Origin: an uncultured Slackia sp.
GTDB taxonomy: Bacteria; Actinomycetota; Coriobacteriia; Coriobacteriales; Eggerthellaceae
Direction of reading: 5' to 3'
DNA: 12,064 bases
NCBI GenBank assembly: GCA_900553775.1
Contig: USEZ01000045.1
Coordinates: 1-12,064, forward strand
This document shows positions 6,746 to 12,064 of this stretch, in pieces. The notes under the pieces are model-generated. The model was not told the DNA's origin, ran no database searches, and saw only the letters and a list, made by a program, of their open reading frames with translations. Numbering within the stretch: the first letter of the stretch is position 1; every line of letters begins with the position of its first letter. Position numbers and translations under genes: made by a program.

Positions 6746-8091
6746 CAGCCCACCTCCATGATCCGCATGATGACCGTATACAAGGCAAGAAACATGATGC
6801 CGCCGCATACGCCGAGAGCCACCTTTATCCACAGGTTCGTGGCCTTTTCCGTCTCGGTGCTCTCTTCGATGACGTCCAGCGCGTCGTCGACCGTGACCAG
6901 CCCGAGCATGTGCCCTCCCTCGTCGACGACCGGCAAGGCCACCATGTCGTATTTCGAGATGTCGGACGCCACCTCTTCTTCGTCTTCATCGGGCGAGACG
7001 GTGATCACGTCGGTATACATGACATCGCCGAGGCGCGTGTCGTTGTGTGCGAGCACGAGCGTGCGCATCGACATGACGCCGACAAGCTTTTCGCTGTCTT
7101 CCTCGAGCACGTAGACGAAATGGACCGTGGGGAAATCCTCGTCGAGGGCGCGCAGCGTTTCGATCGCGTCCCCTACGGTGTCTTCCTCGCTCAATGCGAC
7201 GAACTGGGTGGTCATCATGCCGCCCGCCGTGTCGTCGCGATAGCCCAAAAGCCTTCTGATTTCCGCCGCGTCTTCCACGCCCATCAGGCGCAACAGCGTT
7301 TCCGCCTTTTCATAGGGAAGGTCGCGGATGATGTCGGCCGCATCGTCGGGGTCCATCTGGCCCAACAAGCCCGATACCTCGCGATCGTCCATGTCATCGA
7401 GCGTTTCCGCCTGGAATTCGTCTTCGAGCTCGGCGATGATTTCGGCCGAACGCGTGTCGTCGATATGCTTGAACACCTCGGCACGCTGCTTGGGATCGAG
7501 CTGCTCCAGAATATCGGCGACGTCTGCCGGATGCAGCTCGTCGAGGCGCTTGTGCGTCACGGAAAGCTTCACCTTGGACAGGTCGCGGTCGAGAAGGTCC
7601 ATGTAGTTCCAAGCGATGATCTTCTCTTCGACCTTCTTGTTGAACACCTTCGCCGCGGAAACGACCGCCTTTTCAAGAAGCGGATGCAGGCCGCGCAGAA
7701 TGCCGCGCACGCCTACTTCGGCGCCCAGGAGGCGCAGCTGCGACCCCGAGGGCGAAAGCTTGAGGTCGTTGACGCGCACCACCTTGAGGCCCTGCGTGTC
7801 CACGATCTGCTGGTCGAGCAGATCGCGCGCAAGAAGAACCTCGGTAGGCTGCAGGTAGCTGAAGCGGATGTTGTACGATTCGGTATTGAGCGTGACTTCG
7901 TCTTCGCTGAAGTCTTCGACGTATTTGCGCCAGCTGATCATAAACGGCGTGCGCCCCGGCCCGCGAAACGCCAGCGACGTGATACGGGGGAACACCTCGC
8001 CCGTCGAGATGGCCAAATCGGAAACCGTTCCGAGTTTTTCGCCTGTGGAATCGTACACAGGGCGACCGAGCATGTTGGTAAGATAGAACAT
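6745..8091 (-). CDS. PRC-barrel / MgtE_N / CBS-pair protein with one C-terminal membrane helix (putative Mg2+ sensor)
   Basis: A 448-residue protein. Residues 1-75 and about 85-150 look like two PRC-barrel-like units (GRPVYDSTGEKLGTVSDL at the start). Residues 180-295 match the MgtE N-terminal domain: LHPADVADILEQLDPKQRAE (186-205), then LGYRDDTAGGMMTTQFVAL (292-310) leading into a CBS pair (about 297-415) with the usual hydrophobic strands (FVYVLEE, GVMSMR, ALPVVDE, GLVTVDDAL). In MgtE these domains bind Mg2+ and gate the pore. Here the five-helix pore is absent and one hydrophobic helix remains (430-444). The ATG at 8091 has AGGGG 5 bases upstream. The stop overlaps the NRMT start by one base, so the two are made together. 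Likely role: sensing Mg2+ and gating the transporter; inferred. Confidence 0.88.
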   Translation of the reverse strand: MFYLTNMLGRPVYDSTGEKLGTVSDLAISTGEVFPRITSLAFRGPGRTPFMISWRKYVEDFSEDEVTLNTESYNIRFSYLQPTEVLLARDLLDQQIVDTQGLKVVRVNDLKLSPSGSQLRLLGAEVGVRGILRGLHPLLEKAVVSAAKVFNKKVEEKIIAWNYMDLLDRDLSKVKLSVTHKRLDELHPADVADILEQLDPKQRAEVFKHIDDTRSAEIIAELEDEFQAETLDDMDDREVSGLLGQMDPDDAADIIRDLPYEKAETLLRLMGVEDAAEIRRLLGYRDDTAGGMMTTQFVALSEEDTVGDAIETLRALDEDFPTVHFVYVLEEDSEKLVGVMSMRTLVLAHNDTRLGDVMYTDVITVSPDEDEEEVASDISKYDMVALPVVDEGGHMLGLVTVDDALDVIEESTETEKATNLWIKVALGVCGGIMFLALYTVIMRIMEVG

Positions 8092-8203
8092 AGATCCCCT
8101 TCATGTGCGAGCAGCCCTGCTGCGCGCGAAGAGGCGGAAGCAAGGCTACATCAAGCGGTTGTTGTGTTTTCGAACCTTCAAATCGAACCTTTTCTCCCTA
8201 AAT

Positions 8204-8224
8204 AAAAAAAGGCGCTTACGCGCC
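8204..8224 (-). terminator. Intrinsic terminator after tRNA-Arg
   Basis: On the minus strand GGCGC, GTAA, GCGCC is followed by seven T bases (TTTTTTTATTT). It ends the tRNA-Arg transcript about 25 bases after the CCA. A first run of six T directly follows the CCA (8248-8241). The leader of the MgtE_N/CBS gene begins beyond it. Confidence 0.8.
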
Positions 8225-8248
8225 GCAACTGCCTCACTTTGAAAAAAG

Positions 8249-8325
8249 TGGTGCGCCGTGAGGGATTCGAACCCCCGACGTACTGATTCGTAGTCAGTCC
8301 CTCTATCCAGCTGAGGTAACGGCGC
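8249..8325 (-). tRNA. tRNA-Arg (anticodon ACG), CCA encoded
   Basis: A 77-base cloverleaf on the minus strand. The acceptor stem is GCGCCGT with ACGGCGC, discriminator A, then an encoded CCA (8251-8249). The D arm has CTCAGCTGGATAGAG. The anticodon arm ACTGA-CTACGAA-TCAGT gives anticodon ACG, whose first base is normally converted to inosine to read CGU, CGC and CGA. The T arm carries GGTTCGAATCC. It has its own promoter and terminator and stands divergent to the folate gene. Confidence 0.97.
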
Positions 8326-8343
8326 AACTCAAAGAGCTTAGTT

Positions 8344-8372
8344 ATAATACCGCCGACGGTCTGCTCTGTCAA
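8344..8372 (-). promoter_or_regulatory. Strong sigma-70 promoter of tRNA-Arg
   Basis: TTGACA (8372-8367, perfect -35) and TATTAT (8349-8344, 5 of 6) are separated by exactly 17 bases. Transcription would start near 8337, about 12 bases before the mature tRNA 5' end at 8325. This is the best promoter match in the window. Confidence 0.82.
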
Positions 8373-8453
8373 ATACGAATTTCATTTTTTCTCATTTTTC
8401 GATTCTTCTATTCCAAATGAAGCATGAGAAAAGAGATATCGGGGGAAATGACG

Positions 8454-9143
8454 ATGACGAACAATGAGGAATGCCCTGTCGCCGAGGCGAAACGGCGGAC
8501 GCGCGAATTCGCACGAAGCGAACGTGCGCGCATCCCCGCCCGCGTCCGAGAGGCGAAATCGCGGGCGATATGTGAGGAAATCGAGCGAATCTTCGGCATC
8601 GCGACGGGCGATCGGCCGTCGGGTCCGAACGCCGGCATGCTTGGGCGCTGCAGGCCCGACAGCGAATGCGGCCGCCTTCGCCGGGGAGACGCCGTGGCGC
8701 TTTATGCCGCGTTCAACGACGAGGTGGACCTGGGCCTTTTGACGCAGCGATGCTACGAGGCGGAACTGCGCGTGGCGTTTCCGTGCATGAATCCCCGAAG
8801 CGCGCCGTTCCCGATGTGCATGAGGGAGGTGCCGCCGCGCGACTGGATCGATTCATCGGCGCCCTTCCTCGCCGATCCGCTTGCGCGCCTTGAACTCGAC
8901 GACAAGCGGCTTGGCGGATTCCCCGTCGTAGACCCGGCGGATTTGAACGCTATCGTGGTTCCCCTCGTCGCTTTCGACGAAGCGCGGCTGCGCCTCGGTT
9001 ATGGCGGGGGGAATTACGACTCGTTCCTCCCCCTTGCAGGCCCGAAATGCCTTATCGTGGGCGCGGCGTTTCGGGAGCAACGCGTCGAATCCGTTCCCAG
9101 CGAGTCCCACGACCTGGCGCTTCCCTCCATCGTCTTCGCATAA
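8454..9143 (+). CDS. 5-formyltetrahydrofolate cyclo-ligase family protein
   Basis: The only plus-strand gene. The family uses ATP to convert 5-formyl-THF to 5,10-methenyl-THF in the cytosol. Start 8454 is chosen because GGGGG lies 8 bases upstream; the ATG at 8448 is too close to it and 8424 has no ribosome-binding site. From this start the protein has 229 residues. The basic N-terminal helix AEAKRRTREFARSERARI (10-27) carries the substrate/ATP lysine-arginine region. ALYAAFNDEVDL (83-93) is followed near the C-terminus by VVPLVAFDEARLRLGYGGGN (168-187) with the nucleotide-binding glycine loop, and VGAAFREQRVE (202-212). Most relatives have about 180-200 residues; the excess is a Gly/Pro/Arg-rich insertion at about 50-78 between the first helix and the first strand. 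It is followed by a convergent terminator. Confidence 0.87.
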   Translation: MTNNEECPVAEAKRRTREFARSERARIPARVREAKSRAICEEIERIFGIATGDRPSGPNAGMLGRCRPDSECGRLRRGDAVALYAAFNDEVDLGLLTQRCYEAELRVAFPCMNPRSAPFPMCMREVPPRDWIDSSAPFLADPLARLELDDKRLGGFPVVDPADLNAIVVPLVAFDEARLRLGYGGGNYDSFLPLAGPKCLIVGAAFREQRVESVPSESHDLALPSIVFA

Positions 9144-9163
9144 GGCGCCATCCTCAGAAACGA

Positions 9164-9190
9164 CGAATGCCGCCCGAAGGACGGCATTCG
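9164..9190. terminator. Convergent hairpin between the cyclo-ligase gene and tRNA-Gly
   Basis: CGAATGCCG (9164-9172) and CGGCATTCG (9182-9190) form a 9-bp stem. Read on the minus strand, two further pairs after a bulged T are capped by TTCG, and TCGTTTC follows. It sits 21 bases after the cyclo-ligase stop and 11 bases after the tRNA-Gly 3' end, so it can serve both convergent transcripts. T-tracts are weak on both sides. Confidence 0.6.
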
Positions 9191-9200
9191 AAACGTTCGA

Positions 9201-9275
9201 TGGAGCGGGTGACGGGACTCGAACCCGCGAATGAAAGCTTGGGAAGCTTTTGCCTTACCACTTGGCCACACCCGC
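9201..9275 (-). tRNA. tRNA-Gly (anticodon CCC), CCA encoded
   Basis: A 75-base cloverleaf on the minus strand. Acceptor stem GCGGGTG pairs with CACCCGC, discriminator T, then encoded CCA (9203-9201). The D arm has GGCCAAGTGGTAAGGC. The anticodon arm AAAGC-TTCCCAA-GCTTT gives anticodon CCC, reading GGG. The T arm carries GGTTCGAGTCC. Confidence 0.96.
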
Positions 9276-9304
9276 ATATGAGCCGCATACGCGGCAAGAC
9301 AACA

Positions 9305-9333
9305 AGTATAGCGCTTTCCTCGCGGGTATTCAC
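9305..9333 (-). promoter_or_regulatory. Probable promoter of tRNA-Gly
   Basis: TATACT (9310-9305) matches the -10 consensus at 5 of 6 bases and lies about 30 bases before the mature tRNA 5' end. GTGAAT (9333-9328) stands 17 bases upstream but matches the -35 box at only 3 of 6 positions. Location and strand fit; strength is uncertain. Confidence 0.4.
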
Positions 9334-9355
9334 GAGAAAAGCGCTCGTGCAGACG

Positions 9356-9505
9356 TTATTTCGCGGCGCCGATACGGCAAATCGTGGTGCCGCAGTCGGG
9401 GCATTTGCCCTTGGTGATCGGCTTGCCGTTCTTCGTGGTGCCCTCGACGGGATCCTGCATGACTTTTTTGGCCTTGCATTTCACGCAATATGCCTCGATC
9501 GCCAT
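9356..9505 (-). CDS. DUF5679 small zinc-ribbon protein
   Basis: A 49-residue protein starting MAIEAYCVKCKAKKVM. The start is fixed by GGAGG 5 bases upstream of the ATG at 9505; the frame is open further upstream but with unrelated sequence. Cysteine pairs C7-x-x-C10 and C35-x-x-C38 form a zinc ribbon; C43 is an extra cysteine. The KAKKVM, KNGKP and KGKCPDCGT wording matches DUF5679, a tiny family in Actinobacteria and Chloroflexi. Function is unknown; the fold suggests nucleic-acid or protein binding in the cytosol. It is a single gene between the large M28-like gene's terminator and tRNA-Gly. Confidence 0.85.
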   Translation of the reverse strand: MAIEAYCVKCKAKKVMQDPVEGTTKNGKPITKGKCPDCGTTICRIGAAK

Positions 9506-9514
9506 TATTACCTC

Positions 9515-9551
9515 CAAACCGTATGCGGGATTGCATCCCTCGGGCGGTTTG
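9515..9551 (-). promoter_or_regulatory. Two-tier stem-loop in the DUF5679 leader, next to the ribosome-binding site
   Basis: The outer stem CAAACCG/CGGTTTG (9515-9521 with 9545-9551, 7 bp) encloses an internal loop and an inner stem GGGAT/ATCCC (9527-9531 with 9535-9539, 3-base loop). On the minus-strand transcript the 3' arm runs straight into GGAGG, so the structure could influence translation of DUF5679. It does not match a riboswitch class that I recognise. Confidence 0.35.
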
Positions 9552-9644
9552 CGATACGCCGCCCTCCAACGTGCCCCATGATAGCGTACTTGGCTTCGGA
9601 CCGTTGAAAAATCCCGATATATCCGCTGATAGGCGCATATACAC

Positions 9645-9673
9645 AAAAAAGGCCGCGTTTGCGCGCGGCCTTT
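9645..9673 (-). terminator. Strong intrinsic terminator of the large M28-like gene
   Basis: AAAGGCCGCG (9648-9657) and CGCGGCCTTT (9664-9673) form a 10-bp stem with a 6-base loop. On the minus strand six T bases complete it (rc of 9645-9650, partly within the stem). It begins about a dozen bases after the stop codon at 9685. Confidence 0.88.
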
Positions 9674-9684
9674 CATGCAGACGG

Positions 9685-12064
9685 CTAGATGTTTTTAAGC
9701 AGCTCGATGACAAGATCGGCGCTTTTATCCAAAGCATCGGGGTCGATGTTCTCGATAACGTCGTCCGCCTCGCCGTACGAAGCGGGCTTGTCGCCGTTCA
9801 TGCCCGCGATGGTCATCGCCTGAAGACGATGCTTCTGAGCGTAGCTTGCAGCGCTCTCGCGCCAATCGAGCTTGCCGCCGAGAATGCTGATGCCCGACGC
9901 CTGCGACGCCTTGCGGATGAATCGCTTCATGCGCGGCGAGCACGACGTCTGTTTCAGCTCGCCTTCCTTTTCGAGGTACGAAAGCGTTCCTCCGCCCAAG
10001 GATTCGAGATTCACAACCACCGCGCCGCGCATATCGGAGGCATGCTCGGCCAAAAATGCCTTGATGCCGCCGTTGCCCGCAAGCTCGGACCCCAATGCGA
10101 CGAACCACACCTCGGTGTTGATGTCGCCCGCAGCGAACGAATAGATCTGCTGCATGTCGTCTTCGTAGACGTCGTCTTCGGTGACGGGCTTTTCGCCCTT
10201 CGCCTCGGCGGCGGCGTTGGCGGCGGCAAGGGCCGCGGCGAACGCATCGTGAGACACTGCCGGGGCGCTCAGGCGAGCGCGATGCTCGTGCTCGACGGGT
10301 TCTTCGTCTTGACGGGCTTTCGAGCCTCCGAAAGCGCCTCCTTGCCAGTCGCCCTCGTCGTCGCGGAAGCTCTCCCAGCTGCCGCGCGCCTTGCCGGCGG
10401 ACCGGGCGTCGAAATTCTCATCGACGTCGAGCCACTCGTGCGCGCTTTGCTCTTCGCCTTTGCCCTTCTTCTTCCTGCGGAATTTGCCGAAGAAGCGGCC
10501 CACGCGCGACTGGGGCATCTCGACATAGCCGGGACCTGCGAAAGCTCCCGTCTCGGTCACTTCTCCGTCGAACACGGAATCGTCGGCGTCGTCGACGTAG
10601 ACATCCTCGGGATCGACATCCTGGATAAGCTCGTCGCCCACAGGATCGATGCCGAGGGCGCCGATCGGAGCGAACGACCCGGTCTTGCTCACGCTGTTGT
10701 TTTGGACCCGGCCCGATTCGTCGGCACGCGCGAAAGAGCCGGTCGCACTCGCGGAATCGCCGATAGAAGGAAGGCTGATGGAAAGCAGGTCTTTCGCGGC
10801 CTGCTCGCCCTTCGATTCGGCCACGCTTGCAAGCGGGGCGCGCTGGCGCAGCTCGTCGAAGGAGACCGGTTTGGGGTCGGCCGCCGCCATGGGAGGCAGC
10901 GTGATATCGGGAAGGTCCACGACGGGAATGCGCGCGACGGCAGGCTGCCCGCCTTCGTGGGACACCACAGGCATGGCGGGAACCTTCATCGACAGCGACT
11001 CGGCGGGGCTGACCGGCAAAACGGCCGTCGACGCCGCATCCGTCGCAACGGACTGCTCCTGGACGGGCTGCACGCGCGGCTGCTCTTGAGCCTGATCGGC
11101 CTGCCGGATCGGGAGCTCCTCATCGGAGGGCGCCTGCGCCTGCGAATCGTCGGCAAGCACGGAAACCACCTGCGCCGCAGATGCCGGAGGCTCGGCCTCT
11201 TCGACCTGCGTCGCCATATCCTGCATCTCATCGGCAGTCAACACCACGACGGAACGCTCTTTGAGCGCGCGGTCGCGCATCTCTTGCGAGCGGTCTTCGG
11301 GCTCTTTGTAATACATCATCTGCGGCAGACGGCTCGTTGCGGCGGAATCGGCCGCCTCGGCCACGGGGGCGGCAGGCTGCTCATGCGGCATGTCGACGGA
11401 ATCGGCCGCCGCCTCCTGGGCAACCAGCCCTTCCGACTCGCCGGCCGCGGCGGCACGCATGGCGTCCAAATCGAGCGAACCCGCCTCGACGGGGGCAATC
11501 GCCGTGGTGGCAGAAGCGTCTACGGGCGCAAGAGCCATCGTGCGGTCGGCGTCGGCAAGGCCGTCGCCTGCGACCTGTTCGTCCTCGGGCGAGCCCTCGC
11601 TCGCCGAAACGGCGTCGTCGGAAGCGGCGGGCGCGTCGGCCGGCTCCTCTGCGGCAGCGGATGCATCCCGCACATCGACGGCCTCCGCCTCGGAAGGAGC
11701 CGCTTGGCCGGCGTCGGAGTCGACGTCGAAGGACGCATCTTCGCTTTCGGAGACGCCGCCGCGCGCATCGTCTGTCTGCATGGAGGCATCCTGCGCGGGC
11801 TCCTCCTCGGCGTCGAAATCCGTGATCGCAAAATCGTCCTCGTAGGGAACGGGCTCTGCCGAGCCGGGAATTTCTTGAATCTCGATAGGCTCTTCCTCGG
11901 CGATGACCTCTTCTTCCACGACACGACGTTCATCGGGGAAATCGGCATAGCGCGAGCGATACGAAACATCGCTCTTGCTCGAAAGGGGTTCGCTTTTGCG
12001 GGCCTTTTCCGTGGCCTTGAGGTACCACTCGGGAACCGTAGGAGCGGGCTTGGCCTGCTCGGCT
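9685..12064 (-). CDS. Large acidic low-complexity protein with degenerate M28-peptidase-like C-terminus (5' end outside window)
   Basis: The frame is open to the right edge, giving 792 visible residues; the true start is not in the window. The first 45 residues (VPEWYLKATEKARKSE, RSRYADFP) look folded or helical. About 45-620 is a long acidic Ala/Glu/Asp/Ser/Pro-rich, probably disordered region, interrupted by a basic patch (KFRRKKKGKG) and three TGSFA/TGAFA motifs. From about 640 the sequence resembles the second half of an M28 zinc peptidase: VWFVALGSELAG (652-663), VVVNLESLGGG (682-692), LDWRESAASYA (732-742), then SYGEADDVIENID (762-774). The usual metal/catalytic residues are altered: EE is E660-L661, the zinc Asp is E687, and the zinc His before the Asp-Asp is not present. 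The first half of the domain is not in view. Function unknown; catalytic activity doubtful. Confidence 0.7.
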   Translation of the reverse strand, partial: AEQAKPAPTVPEWYLKATEKARKSEPLSSKSDVSYRSRYADFPDERRVVEEEVIAEEEPIEIQEIPGSAEPVPYEDDFAITDFDAEEEPAQDASMQTDDARGGVSESEDASFDVDSDAGQAAPSEAEAVDVRDASAAAEEPADAPAASDDAVSASEGSPEDEQVAGDGLADADRTMALAPVDASATTAIAPVEAGSLDLDAMRAAAAGESEGLVAQEAAADSVDMPHEQPAAPVAEAADSAATSRLPQMMYYKEPEDRSQEMRDRALKERSVVVLTADEMQDMATQVEEAEPPASAAQVVSVLADDSQAQAPSDEELPIRQADQAQEQPRVQPVQEQSVATDAASTAVLPVSPAESLSMKVPAMPVVSHEGGQPAVARIPVVDLPDITLPPMAAADPKPVSFDELRQRAPLASVAESKGEQAAKDLLSISLPSIGDSASATGSFARADESGRVQNNSVSKTGSFAPIGALGIDPVGDELIQDVDPEDVYVDDADDSVFDGEVTETGAFAGPGYVEMPQSRVGRFFGKFRRKKKGKGEEQSAHEWLDVDENFDARSAGKARGSWESFRDDEGDWQGGAFGGSKARQDEEPVEHEHRARLSAPAVSHDAFAAALAAANAAAEAKGEKPVTEDDVYEDDMQQIYSFAAGDINTEVWFVALGSELAGNGGIKAFLAEHASDMRGAVVVNLESLGGGTLSYLEKEGELKQTSCSPRMKRFIRKASQASGISILGGKLDWRESAASYAQKHRLQAMTIAGMNGDKPASYGEADDVIENIDPDALDKSADLVIELLKNI

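Noticed and set aside
8092..8203. A magnesium riboswitch (M-box or ykoK type) in the leader of the MgtE_N/CBS gene
   Set aside because: The leader is only about 110 bases and shows none of the conserved M-box blocks that I would expect; no convincing promoter was found either.
8178..8372. A 64-codon minus-strand frame beginning with TTG
   Set aside because: It reads straight through the tRNA-Arg gene, its promoter and its terminator; not a gene.
9014..9277. A minus-strand frame overlapping tRNA-Gly and the end of the cyclo-ligase gene
   Set aside because: It includes the tRNA sequence as codons and has no coding features.
9316..9352. CACGAG/CTCGTG inverted repeat after DUF5679 as a terminator
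   Set aside because: Only a 6-bp stem with no T-tract, and it overlaps the tRNA-Gly promoter region; not supported.

Overview
Most of the window (about 900-12064) reads as a chromosomal housekeeping stretch from a high-GC gut actinobacterium of the class Coriobacteriia, probably Eggerthellaceae. The signs are the GC-rich coding, the serC/serA/DUF1015 cluster, a DUF5679 zinc ribbon, CCA-encoded tRNAs and an NRAMP-related magnesium transporter of the type known from Eggerthella. This assignment rests on recognised sequence character, not on a database search.

The left edge (1 to about 900) does not belong with the rest. Reading inward there is the start of a Bacteroidales-type yggS (1-192, AT-richer), the end of a gene upstream of it (about 232-258), the first 32 codons of a proteobacterial ileS (about 260-355), the riboflavin-kinase half of a betaproteobacterial-type ribF (396 to about 787), a piece of about 110 bp resembling an M16C peptidase, and the N-terminal 156 codons of a Coriobacteriia citrate synthase. 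ribF followed by ileS is a known proteobacterial gene order. The pieces meet inside coding sequence with no mobile element, so I read this as a chimeric contig end. The continuous 323-codon frame from citrate synthase into RibF is most likely not a real protein.

From 1367 to 5127 everything is on the minus strand. In transcription order it runs serC, two hairpins (one containing a 16-bp sequence identical to the consensus ParB-binding site parS), serA (without an ACT domain), a structured spacer, a DUF1015 gene, a terminator, then citrate synthase. SerA and SerC are the first two steps of serine synthesis from 3-phosphoglycerate.

From 5393 to 8091 (minus strand) two translationally coupled genes form a probable magnesium module. 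The first encodes a PRC-barrel/MgtE_N/CBS protein with a single C-terminal membrane helix and no MgtE pore. The second encodes an NRAMP-fold transporter with the metal-site substitutions of the NRMT magnesium transporters. A UUCG-capped terminator follows.

The right part holds tRNA-Arg(ACG) with a near-consensus promoter and a terminator (minus), 5-formyltetrahydrofolate cyclo-ligase (plus, the only plus-strand gene), a convergent terminator, tRNA-Gly(CCC) (minus), a 49-residue DUF5679 zinc ribbon (minus), and a large 5'-truncated acidic protein with a degenerate M28-peptidase-like C-terminus that runs off the right edge. No CRISPR array, insertion sequence, phage gene or rRNA was seen.
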